In this document: one piece after another, positions 1 through 7,267 of the stretch
Layout of the letters: the number at the start of each line of letters is the position of its first letter
Numbering within the stretch: position 1 is the first letter of the stretch
Source of the DNA: Rhodospirillales bacterium
Lineage (GTDB): Bacteria > Pseudomonadota > Alphaproteobacteria > Kiloniellales > JACOMY01
NCBI GenBank assembly: GCA_014324045.1
Contig: JACOMY010000010.1
Location: 1 to 64,000, forward strand
Reading direction: 5' to 3'
DNA length: 64,000 nt
Position numbers and translations under genes: made by a program
Notes under the pieces: generated by a model
What the model was told of the DNA's origin: nothing
The model's database searches: none
The model's input: the letters and a program-made list of their open reading frames with translations, nothing else

Positions 1-65
1 CCGGTCAGCAGGACAGCAGCCGATAGGGCGATGCAGAACCTGGGTAAACTTCTTATCTTGGACAT
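1..65 (-). CDS. 5' end of a small secreted protein gene (cut by window edge)
   Basis: The ATG at 65 opens a frame running off the left edge. The visible residues (MSKIRSLPRFCIALSAAVLL) are a Sec signal peptide with a basic start and a hydrophobic core. They are identical to the start of the intact gene at 1045-1365, so this is a paralogue. Its function is unknown, and the mature part lies outside the window. Confidence 0.6.
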   Translation of the reverse strand, partial: MSKIRSLPRFCIALSAAVLLT

Positions 66-292
66 TGTTCCGTTCCTTTCTCCACTGGTAAACTTACTTT
101 TCTACTGGTAAACTAACTTGCTTTCCTGCCACCTATCGGTTTTTGGGCCGCAAGACTTAAGAGTCCGTATACTCCACAGACACTGTAACTTCAACCTATT
201 CGGTTCCCATCGGGCTGTCAAACAGCAATTCCGCTCTTGTGTCAACCTGCCGCATAGCGGCTGCGGGCAGAGCCCTTCGCCAGCTTCATGCA
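1..292. repeat. Diverged direct repeat, copy 1 (promoter plus signal-peptide segment)
   Basis: This stretch matches 1301-1571 nearly base for base over most of its length. The match covers the first codons of the two paralogous genes and about 220 bp upstream of them. Copy 1 has about 20 extra bases near 90-118 that duplicate a ctactggtaaact element. The two copies fade out together near 292 and 1571. It looks like a segmental duplication that carried regulatory region and signal peptide. Confidence 0.8.
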
Positions 293-867
293 CAGACCGC
301 TTTCCCAGGCAATCCGGCCTTCGGGCAACAGCCTGCGTACCTTCTACCTTAATCATATGCAGCGTCGCACAAGGGCGGGCAAGAAAAAACCGGCTATCGC
401 GGATAAAATCTTTGTGACGCCATGTTAAGCCTTGCGCGTTGGGATTTCCTGGGAGATTTCCGGGCATCGGCAGTTCCTTCCCACAGCGGTCCGGGGCAGC
501 GGCGGCGAGCGCAAAGCTTTGCAAGGCCGTTTGGCCGCGCGCGAAGGGAAAACACGCAATTGCGGCCGCCCCAAGCAGAGAGAGTCTGCAGCATTGAGGA
601 GGTTTTTGGGAGGAGGCTTTGGCATGTCCAGGCAGGCAAAAGAACCTGGACCGGATAGAGTGGCGGCCCTTGCTTCGGCGGGTGCGGGGCCGAGCCGACA
701 CGATGGAAGCCTGCCGGGGAAACCTGCCGGTAATCGAACCTCCGGCGATCTGGCGAAACGAAGCAGGAGACTTGCTTCGGCTTGCCGGCCTCGCCGGACC
801 ACGAAGCCTTGCGGCCGGCCGGGCACTTTAGAGGTCTTAACCTGCCACCGGAACCGCAGCGCAATCA

Positions 868-891
868 GCCGGGCTTCGATCGAGGCCCGGC
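868..891. repeat. Inverted repeat / hairpin
   Basis: GCCGGGC at 868-874 pairs with GCCCGGC at 885-891. The intervening TCGATCGA is itself palindromic, so nearly all 24 bases fold back. There is no T-tract after it on either strand, so it may be a protein site or RNA hairpin rather than a classical terminator. Confidence 0.5.
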
Positions 892-916
892 CCGGGCTGA
901 GCGGTAGTCTCTGGCT

Positions 917-958
917 ATAAGACTGGCTGCTGCGGCTATAATAAGACTGGCTGCTGCG
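917..958. repeat. 18-bp direct repeat
   Basis: The string ATAAGACTGGCTGCTGCG occurs at 917-934 and exactly again at 941-958, each preceded by a GGCTAT-like hexamer. Its role is unknown; slippage or an iterated binding site are both possible. Confidence 0.7.
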
Positions 959-1044
959 CCGGGGCCGGCCCTTTTTCGGTTTCGGCCGCATCCCGGCGCC
1001 TGCCGGCAGTTTTTAGGAAGCTCAGGGCATCGATACCGAATAGC

Positions 1045-1365
1045 CTACTTCCTTTGCTTTTGTTGTTCTTCCCAAGCGATTTCCCAAGCGATTTCCTCAG
1101 CGATATTCGCCAACCATTGGCGTATATCTCGTTCCTCCTCCTCCAGTCTAGCCTTTCTTTCTTCTTCCTTTCTGATATGTTCCGCCAAGGCTTTGAAAGG
1201 CGAAGCAAGTTTATTGAGCTCCGCAAAGAAACCACTGTGCAAATTACTGTGGTTCCCCCAATGGTTCGGCAGATTGTCGTCGTTAGCCGATGCCAAGCCG
1301 CCGGTCAGCAGGACAGCTGCCGATAGGGCGATGCAGAACCTGGGTAAACTTCTTATCTTGGACAT
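1045..1365 (-). CDS. Small secreted charged-helix protein
   Basis: This 106-aa protein starts at the ATG at 1365. An upstream in-frame start (1416) would put 17 polar residues ahead of the signal peptide, so the later ATG is preferred. Residues 1-27 form a Sec signal peptide ending near LASA. The mature part is short and rich in Glu, Lys, Arg, Trp and Ala (roughly 60-106) and is likely one long amphipathic helix or coiled coil. Near the C-terminus a 4-residue unit (EIAW) is duplicated, matched by a 12-bp DNA repeat. I recognise no family. A second gene with the same signal peptide begins at 65. Confidence 0.55.
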   Translation of the reverse strand: MSKIRSLPRFCIALSAAVLLTGGLASANDDNLPNHWGNHSNLHSGFFAELNKLASPFKALAEHIRKEEERKARLEEEERDIRQWLANIAEEIAWEIAWEEQQKQRK

Positions 1366-1571
1366 CGTTCCGTTCCTTTCTCTACTGGTAAACTTACTTG
1401 CTTTCCTGCCATCCACCAGTTTTTGGACCGCAAGCCTTAGAGTCCGTATACTCTACAGACACTGTAACTTCAAGCTATTCGGTTCCCATCAGGCTGTCAA
1501 ACAGCAATTCCGCTTTTGCGTCAACCCGTCGCACACAGGGCTGCGACCGAAGCTCTTCGTCAGCCTCCATG
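1301..1571. repeat. Diverged direct repeat, copy 2
   Basis: This is the partner of 1-292, offset by 1300 bases at its left end. It contains the signal-peptide codons of the gene at 1045-1365 and its upstream region. Substitutions are scattered, so the duplication is not very recent. Confidence 0.8.
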
Positions 1572-1745
1572 GGCCAAAGGGGCCAAGACCGGATCGGTGG
1601 CGGCAAGCGCTCTCACCTAACCCCTCGTTCTAGCGCCTTCGGACCGCATAGGACCACTTCAAAAGACTTTGGCACCCTACAACTCAACCCGATCCGGGCC
1701 GGTCAGTCCTTCGGCCTGAAGGGGTCGAACCCGAAGGGCCCTGCT
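1366..1745. other. Upstream region of the small secreted gene and 3' flank of the ribA-like gene
   Basis: No gene is seen here. The left two thirds are the repeat-copy-2 regulatory region. Near 1710-1732, CCTTCGG and CCGAAGG (minus-strand reading) can form a hairpin downstream of the GTP cyclohydrolase gene. No T-tract follows. Confidence 0.4.
1472..1500 (-). promoter_or_regulatory. Candidate sigma-70-like promoter
   Basis: On the minus strand TTGACA (1495-1500) is followed after 17 bases by TAGCTT (1472-1477). The same arrangement (TTGACA, 17 bases, TAGGTT) is kept in the other repeat copy at 193-221. The -10 is weak. Conservation between copies is the main support. Confidence 0.3.
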
Positions 1746-2867
1746 CTAGAAGCGCGGCGCCCGGCGCCGGGGTTCCGGCTCCAGCATGTGGCCAGCCCGC
1801 TGCAACTTGGTCGTTAGGTAGCCGCGATTGTACTCGTTGACGCTGCCCAGCAGCGGCTCGCGGGCCGTCACTTCGATACCGCAGTCGGCCAAGGCACGCA
1901 GCTTATCCGGATTATTGGTCATCATCGCGACCCTGGAGACGCCCAGCAGGGTCAGCATGCGTCCGGCCGCCCGATAGCTGCGCTCGTCCGCCTCGTAGCC
2001 CAGGACAGCATCCGCTTCCAGCGTGTCGTAACCGAAATTCTGCAAGCGGTAGGCACGCATCTTGCTGCGCAATCCAGTGCCGCGGCCTTCTTGATCGAGG
2101 TAGAGCAAGACGCCGCCGCCGGCCTGCATCATCGCCGCCACAGCGTCGCGCAGCTGCTGGCCGCAGTCACACTTGAGGCTGCCGAAAAGGTCGCCTGTGA
2201 GGCAGGCGGAGTGCAAGCGGAGCAGCACCGGCGCCTGCGGATCGGGTTTGCCCACGACCACAGCCACTTGATCGCGCAGCCCGTCGCCACCCCGGAAGAC
2301 CACGAACTCGACATCGGTCCCCGCTTCCAACGGAACCGGCGCACGGGTGGCGATCCTGAGCGGCGGCATGGCGCCGCTGCGGAAATTCTCGACAGCCTCA
2401 AGCGATACTTGCAGCAGAGACTGCGGCGTACGGCCGGGGCCGGGACGGGCGACCAAGGCGGCGGGCAGCTGGAAACTAAGCTTCACCAACTGCATGGCGG
2501 CACAATCCAGGGCTGAAGCGGGCCGGCTCGGCGGCAAGGGGAAGGGCTTGTTCTCGACGACGAGGCGCTGCAGCGACTCGATGCTGGCGGCCGGGACCTC
2601 AAAGCGCCGGGCACTGTCCGCCTTATATCCCAGCGCCCTAAGGCGCGGCGCCGCCAGCACCAGCCCCAGGTCCCCGGCGCTGCCGCGAAAGGCCTCGATC
2701 AGGCCGGCATCGGCCGTCTCGGCGGCGGCGACAAGGCGCTGCTCGGCGCCGTCGCTCAACAGGACCGGGCGGGCGGCACGTAGCTCGGCAATCGCCCGCT
2801 CCCCCGCCAGCTGCCGCCCGGTGCCCAGGATCCCGGTCCAGATTTCGGCCGCGATGTCATCGCGCAT
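1746..2867 (-). CDS. GTP cyclohydrolase II with a degenerate DHBP-synthase-like N-terminal half
   Basis: The protein has 373 aa. The C-terminal half (about 175-373) has the RibA signature: a zinc-binding SACLTGDLFGSLKCDCG with three cysteines, then the EGRGTGL substrate loop and a TNNPDK motif. The reaction is GTP to 2,5-diamino-6-ribosylamino-pyrimidinone phosphate plus formate. The first 170 residues resemble the DHBP-synthase half of RibBA in layout, but the acidic catalytic motif (DDEDRENEGD in the family) is absent. That half is therefore probably inactive. The start at 2867 has GAGGAG-type SD sequence. It is divergent from the RibD-like reductase gene 53 bp away. With its neighbours it looks like a specialised copy rather than the housekeeping riboflavin enzyme. 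Confidence 0.85.
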   Translation of the reverse strand: MRDDIAAEIWTGILGTGRQLAGERAIAELRAARPVLLSDGAEQRLVAAAETADAGLIEAFRGSAGDLGLVLAAPRLRALGYKADSARRFEVPAASIESLQRLVVENKPFPLPPSRPASALDCAAMQLVKLSFQLPAALVARPGPGRTPQSLLQVSLEAVENFRSGAMPPLRIATRAPVPLEAGTDVEFVVFRGGDGLRDQVAVVVGKPDPQAPVLLRLHSACLTGDLFGSLKCDCGQQLRDAVAAMMQAGGGVLLYLDQEGRGTGLRSKMRAYRLQNFGYDTLEADAVLGYEADERSYRAAGRMLTLLGVSRVAMMTNNPDKLRALADCGIEVTAREPLLGSVNEYNRGYLTTKLQRAGHMLEPEPRRRAPRF

Positions 2868-2920
2868 GCGCTCCCGTCTCCTCGCTGCTATGCTCACAGC
2901 CCCATTCACCGGACAGTGCC

Positions 2921-3736
2921 ATGCTGCCAAGCGACCCTACGATTCCCCTGCCTGCCTGGACCGAAGCGGCTTGGTCCGCAGTGCTGAGTGACGCAACGCG
3001 CCGAAACGATATTAGCCGGGGCGCTACCGACCTAGCGCAGGTGGCAAGCCTTGCAAGGCTCTATCGCCCACTTACCGTCGCCCGTGCCGGGGACCGCGCC
3101 CTTGCCATTGGTCAGCTCGGTCAGTCCCTGGACGGCCGCATAGCAACGCAAAGCGGGCAATCCCACTACATCAACGGCCCGGCTGCCCTGACCCATCTGC
3201 ATGCCCTGCGGGCGCTGGTTCAAGGCGTGGCGATCGGCGTCGGTACAGCCTTGGCCGACGATCCGCAGCTGACGGTCCGCCGCTTGCGAGGGCCCAATCC
3301 CGCCCGGATCGTGATCGATCCCAAAGGCCGGCTTCCGGCCGCTGCGCGCTGCTGGCGCGACGACGGGACGCGCCGGATTCTGGTGCATGGCGGAGCGGCC
3401 AAGCCGCCCGAGGGCGTCGAGAGCCTTACCGTCCCGGCACAGGCCGGCCGCTTGGATCCGAATGCAATCCTGGAAGGCCTGGCCCGGACCGGCCTGAAGC
3501 GCCTGTTGATCGAAGGCGGCGCAACCACGCTGTCCGCCTTTCTGCAGGCGGAGGCCCTCGATCGGCTGCACCTTCTGATCGGCCCCTCGATCATCGGTTC
3601 GGGGAAGCCGGGCCTGCAGCTGCCGGAGATCGCCACCCTCGACCAAGCCCTGCGGCCGAGCGTTCTGGCCACCCCCCTGCCGGGCGGAGACTGTCTTTTC
3701 GACTGCGCGCTGCACCGCGGCCGCCGCAGAATCTAG
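2921..3736 (+). CDS. RibD C-terminal-domain (DHFR-fold) pyrimidine reductase family protein
   Basis: This 271-aa protein resembles the reductase half of RibD/RibG. The recognisable core starts near residue 60 with a QSLDGRIAT segment, followed by GVGTALADDPQLTVR and, near 195, LLIEGGATTLSAFL, the usual NADPH-binding glycine-rich motif. No deaminase zinc motif is present. RibD reductases reduce the ribosyl group of the RibA product. Here the divergent neighbour is a RibA-type enzyme, so it may act on that product. The first 55 residues have no counterpart I recognise. Its 3' end overlaps the convergent methyltransferase gene by 4 bp. Confidence 0.8.
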   Translation: MLPSDPTIPLPAWTEAAWSAVLSDATRRNDISRGATDLAQVASLARLYRPLTVARAGDRALAIGQLGQSLDGRIATQSGQSHYINGPAALTHLHALRALVQGVAIGVGTALADDPQLTVRRLRGPNPARIVIDPKGRLPAAARCWRDDGTRRILVHGGAAKPPEGVESLTVPAQAGRLDPNAILEGLARTGLKRLLIEGGATTLSAFLQAEALDRLHLLIGPSIIGSGKPGLQLPEIATLDQALRPSVLATPLPGGDCLFDCALHRGRRRI

Positions 3737-4611
3737 GCCGCTTCGACCTGGGCCGCGACTTGGGCCGCTTTCGGCCAACTGGCCAGAAGGTCGCCGTGAC
3801 CGATCGAGAGCCGGCGGGTCCCGGCCAAGCGCGTCTGCAGCCAAGCGGACACCGCAGAAGGCGGCAAGAGACCGGTTTCAGCCGCCGCCCCGGCATGGCC
3901 TTCCAACTCGCGCTTCAGCAGCGCAGCCTCCGATCGGGTGACATGGCGCGTGCTGTCGGCCTCCTCGACCGCCGCCCCGGCAGCCCGCAGCATCCGTGAC
4001 AAGAGCTGCTGCGCCTCCGGCCCGGCCGCGATGCCGCCGAGGCCCTTGTCGCTGCGCTGATGCACCTCGAAAGCGGCCGCGACCGCCCCGTCGAGGGGAT
4101 GTTCCGGTTCGGCAAGCAAGCCGCCGCGATAAGTCAGGGCGGCATAGAGAGTCTGGCGCCGCCCTGCCAGAAGAGCGACGAGCGCAGCGATCCAGGCCGG
4201 TGCGGCCAGATCGAACAGCGCCGTCGCCGCTACCAAATCGGCTTCGGCCGATACCGCGTTCAGATCGGTGGAAAGGTCGCAGCGGCGCAAGCAGACCTGG
4301 AAGCGGCGTCCTTCGCGCACCAGGGCGAGGCCCGCATCCGTTTCCACCGCGCGCCCGGCCCAGTGGGTGAGCGCCTGCCTGGCCGCATCGAGGTTCTCCG
4401 CGCTCCGGTCCAGCAAGGTCCACTCCTGCCGTTCGGCGAGATAGGGGGCCAGAGCCCGCAACAGCGCTCCCGACCCGGCGCCGAGATCGCAGACGGCGGT
4501 ACGATCTGCGGACCCGAAACGTCCGTGCAGCCGGCGAAGGAGGTTGGGCGCGCGCGAGCGGCGATCCAGATCCTCGCGCAGAGCCAGCCAGTCCGGCGAG
4601 AAATCGCTCAC
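3733..4611 (-). CDS. Class I SAM-dependent methyltransferase
   Basis: The 292-aa protein has the Rossmann SAM-binding motif I CDLGAGSGALLRAL near residues 41-54. Motif II (TLLDRSAENLDAAR) follows near 64, and an acidic strand-4 region (ADLVAATALFDL) near 125. The substrate cannot be told from sequence. The gene overlaps the upstream glycosyltransferase gene by 4 bp (ATGA), so they are translationally coupled. It belongs to the minus-strand run MDR, PTPS-like, GT4, methyltransferase. This fits a tailoring role on a small molecule, perhaps a pterin. Confidence 0.8.
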   Translation of the reverse strand: MSDFSPDWLALREDLDRRSRAPNLLRRLHGRFGSADRTAVCDLGAGSGALLRALAPYLAERQEWTLLDRSAENLDAARQALTHWAGRAVETDAGLALVREGRRFQVCLRRCDLSTDLNAVSAEADLVAATALFDLAAPAWIAALVALLAGRRQTLYAALTYRGGLLAEPEHPLDGAVAAAFEVHQRSDKGLGGIAAGPEAQQLLSRMLRAAGAAVEEADSTRHVTRSEAALLKRELEGHAGAAAETGLLPPSAVSAWLQTRLAGTRRLSIGHGDLLASWPKAAQVAAQVEAA

Positions 4612-5687
4612 CGCCCGGCAGCCCGCGTCAGCGCCTCACCGACGCGCGCTACCGTATCGGGCCACTGCGGCAGCCGGCGCCCGGCCTGCCAGGCGGCAGC
4701 AGCCTTGCGGCGGCGTAGCGCGCCGTCTTGCAGGAGGCGGCGCAATGCCATCGACAGCGCAGCCGGATCGCCGGGCTCGACAAAGAGTGCGGCGGCTTCC
4801 GGCACGGTGCCGGGCACGGCCCCGCGGGGACAGGCCACGATCGGAAGGCCGTGGCTCATGGCCTCGGCAAAAGCCATGCCGTAGCCTTCGTAGTGCGAGG
4901 GCAATACGAAGAGATCGGCGGTCCTGTAGGCCGCGGCCAGGGTCTCGGGCGGGAGCGCCCCGGCGATCTCCACACGTGCTTCCAAGCCCTGCGCGGCGAT
5001 CAGGGAGCGCACCCGTGCGGCTGCCGCGTCATCGCGGTCGGTGCTGCCGACCAAGCGGCAGCGCCAGGTCAGATCCTTGAGGCTGGCGAGGGCCTCGACC
5101 AGACTGTCCTGCCCCTTGCGCGCCGATAGCGTTGCGACGCACAGCAGAGTCGGCGTTGCTGTATCCCCCACGGCCGGACGGTCCGGCAGCGCAGTGCCGG
5201 GTTCGGCGACGGCGATGGCCTCCCGAGGCACGGCATAGCCGCGCACCAGTTCATGCGCCGTTTCCCTGCTGGTTACCACCACGGCCGCGGCCAAGGCCAA
5301 GGCGCGGGTTTCGCTCTCCCGCAGCTGCGCGGCCCGCCCGGCCGGCAAGCCGGTCTCCAGCGCCAGCGGATGGTGCACCAGCGCCACCCAACGCCCGGCG
5401 AAGGCTTGCAGCAGCGTTCGGGGGAAAACCGCAAAGGCCAGGCCGTCTACAAGCAGAAGCTCGTCTGCGGGCCGCGCCGCGAAGGCGGCTTCGGTCGCAG
5501 CGATGTCCTCCGGCGAGGGAGCGGGGAAAGCGGCCGGCAGGGCGAGGTGCTCTAGGCGCCACGCGCCCCCCTGGGCCGATTCCCGGACCGATTCTTGGGC
5601 CGATCCAGCCAAGAGCGCGCGGGCATAGGCATAGCCTCCGGTGCGGATTTGCAGATCTCCCGGAACGGCGAAACAAGCCTTGGGCAT
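4608..5687 (-). CDS. GT4-family glycosyltransferase
   Basis: A 359-aa GT-B fold glycosyltransferase. The C-terminal domain carries LLCVATLSARKGQDSLVEAL (around 178-197) and the GT4 nucleotide-sugar motif HYEGYGMAFAEAMSHGLPIV (about 262-281), with both Glu of the EX7E pattern. The N-terminal domain has a HHP motif near residue 109. Acceptor and donor are unknown. It lies between the PTPS-like gene (7 bp away) and the methyltransferase gene (overlapping). This suggests glycosylation of the cluster product rather than of LPS. Confidence 0.8.
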   Translation of the reverse strand: MPKACFAVPGDLQIRTGGYAYARALLAGSAQESVRESAQGGAWRLEHLALPAAFPAPSPEDIAATEAAFAARPADELLLVDGLAFAVFPRTLLQAFAGRWVALVHHPLALETGLPAGRAAQLRESETRALALAAAVVVTSRETAHELVRGYAVPREAIAVAEPGTALPDRPAVGDTATPTLLCVATLSARKGQDSLVEALASLKDLTWRCRLVGSTDRDDAAAARVRSLIAAQGLEARVEIAGALPPETLAAAYRTADLFVLPSHYEGYGMAFAEAMSHGLPIVACPRGAVPGTVPEAAALFVEPGDPAALSMALRRLLQDGALRRRKAAAAWQAGRRLPQWPDTVARVGEALTRAAGR

Positions 5688-5694
5688 TGGCGGC

Positions 5695-6099
5695 CTAGGC
5701 GCCGACCTTGCCTTGGTACCAGGCTTTAGCCACGTGCGACTCGTTCAAGGTGACCTTAAGGCTGTCGATGCCTTTGGCCGCCTCACCCAGTTTGCCGGCG
5801 CGGATCTCCGCAGCCATGGCATCGAAGATATACTTGGCCAGGACCTCGGTGGTGGAATCCCGCCCCTTGAAGGGCTCCATCTGGTCCAGATTGTTGTAGG
5901 CCAAGGGCTGGAGGACGCGCTTCAAGGCATCGAGTGCCAGGCCGATGTCGACCACGATCCTGTTCTCGTCCAGCGCTTCGCGGAAGAAGGTCATATCGAC
6001 CACGTAGGTGGCGCCGTGCAGGCGTTGGGCGGGGCCGAAGACCGCACCGGCGAGGCTGTGGGCGATCATGATGTGGTCGCGGACTTCCACGGCGAACAT
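5695..6099 (-). CDS. Divergent PTPS/QueD-family protein with missing catalytic residues
   Basis: This 134-aa protein has T-fold 6-pyruvoyl-tetrahydropterin synthase character. His14 (first zinc ligand) and His28 are kept, as is Glu85 in the STTE pterin-binding motif. The family HGH motif reads HGA here (His to Ala30). The catalytic Cys four residues before His28 is Ala24. The catalytic Asp-His pair is replaced by Ala67-Tyr68. So normal 6-carboxytetrahydropterin synthesis is unlikely, and pterin binding or another reaction is possible. It is followed 7 bp later by the GT4 gene. Confidence 0.8.
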   Translation of the reverse strand: MFAVEVRDHIMIAHSLAGAVFGPAQRLHGATYVVDMTFFREALDENRIVVDIGLALDALKRVLQPLAYNNLDQMEPFKGRDSTTEVLAKYIFDAMAAEIRAGKLGEAAKGIDSLKVTLNESHVAKAWYQGKVGA

Positions 6100-6155
6100 T
6101 GGCTTTCCTTTCAGATTCTCAAGCGGTGGGCAGACTCTTGGCGATCGGCAGGGCG

Positions 6156-7139
6156 TCAGCGGCCGGGGTAGCGGATCACCGGCAGAAAGCCCGCTGCCGA
6201 GGGATCGAGGAGCTGTGCCAGACGGCCGGGCAGCCGTTCGAAGGCAATCTCCTCCCCCAGCAAGCGGTCGAAAGCCGGATCCTGCAGCAAATCCAGGGCC
6301 TTGGCCAGACGCCGCCGATGTGTCCAGCGCCGGGCCATCGCCGCCGGCAACTGACCGACCTGCGATGAACTAAGGCCAAGACGCTTGAAATGGAAGCCGG
6401 CGCCGAGAGGCAGACGGACGTCGCGGGTGCCGTACCAACTGGCCTCGACAATCCGGCCCCCGGCGCCGGCAGCCTCCAGCGCCAGGCGCAGGCCGGCGGG
6501 GCTGGCCGAGGTGTGCAACACCAGGTCGCGATCTCCGGGCGCTGCGCCGGGCAGGGCGAAGGCGGCGCCGAGGGCCCGCGCGGTTTCCGCCCGCTCCGGC
6601 CGTAGATCTACCACGGTGACCTCGGCCCCCGGCAGCTGCGCCGCCAGGCGGGCCAGCAGCATGCCCAGCACGCCGCCGCCGATAATCAGAATGCGTTCGC
6701 CGGGCAGGGCAGCCGCGTCCCAAAGCACATTCAAGGCCGTCTCGATATTGGCGCCCAGCACCGCGCGGCGCGGCGGCAAGCCTTCGGGCAGGGGCACGAC
6801 CGAATCGCCCGGCAGGCACTGAAGTGCCTGATGCGGCGCCAGAGCGAACACCACCCGGCCGACCAGCGCCTCCGGTCCGCTATCGACCCGGCCCACGAAC
6901 TGATAGCCGTACTTCACCGGAAAGGGGAAAGCGCCTTCCTGGAAAGGGGCGCGCATGCGCTGCCATTCGCTCTCCGGCACCTGTCCCCGGTAGACCAGGC
7001 GCTCGGTGCCGCGGGAGAGGCCGGACCAGAGCGCCCGCACGAGAAGCCGGCCGTCCGCAATCGGCTGCAACAACTCGTCGCGGAGCACAGCTTTCCCCGG
7101 AGCGACGTACCATAAAGCAGGTGCCGACAAGGCTTGCAT
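6156..7139 (-). CDS. Zinc-less MDR-family (alcohol dehydrogenase-like) oxidoreductase
   Basis: The 327-aa protein has the medium-chain dehydrogenase layout. An N-terminal GroES-like domain contains SGLSRGTERLVYRG (about 41-54), where zinc enzymes have a catalytic Cys. A Rossmann domain follows with the glycine motif IIGGGVLGMLLARLAA (about 160-175). BchC-like dehydrogenases share the SRGTE string. The ATG at 7139 is preferred because a GGGGGAG ribosome site precedes it; a longer frame adds 27 non-conserved residues. It is the first gene of the minus-strand cluster and diverges from opgH. Confidence 0.75.
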   Translation of the reverse strand: MQALSAPALWYVAPGKAVLRDELLQPIADGRLLVRALWSGLSRGTERLVYRGQVPESEWQRMRAPFQEGAFPFPVKYGYQFVGRVDSGPEALVGRVVFALAPHQALQCLPGDSVVPLPEGLPPRRAVLGANIETALNVLWDAAALPGERILIIGGGVLGMLLARLAAQLPGAEVTVVDLRPERAETARALGAAFALPGAAPGDRDLVLHTSASPAGLRLALEAAGAGGRIVEASWYGTRDVRLPLGAGFHFKRLGLSSSQVGQLPAAMARRWTHRRRLAKALDLLQDPAFDRLLGEEIAFERLPGRLAQLLDPSAAGFLPVIRYPGR

Positions 7140-7267
7140 CGCTTCTCCCCCAATGCAGCTTCGCGAATTTGTCACATAGAGGTTACAAATCCGGGGTTGC
7201 AAACAAAGCCGAGGTTGCAAACTCGGGGAGCCGTTCCGCCCGCATACTTCGTTCCGATAACGGAGCG

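Larger units (their letters stand above)
66..1044. other. Long region without a convincing gene
   Basis: The first 230 bases are the copy-1 upstream repeat. The rest (about 300-1040) has overlapping open frames on both strands, but none has a recognisable domain, signal peptide or start site. It holds an inverted repeat at 868-891 and an 18-bp direct repeat at 917-934 and 941-958. A T-arm-like string at 729-740 is not part of a tRNA. Confidence 0.6.

Noticed and set aside
729-740. T-arm-like sequence suggesting a tRNA on the minus strand
   Set aside because: No D-arm, anticodon arm or acceptor stem can be built around it.
2868-2920. An FMN riboswitch for the ribA-like gene
   Set aside because: Only 53 bp separate the two divergent starts, too short for the aptamer, and no RFN motifs are visible.
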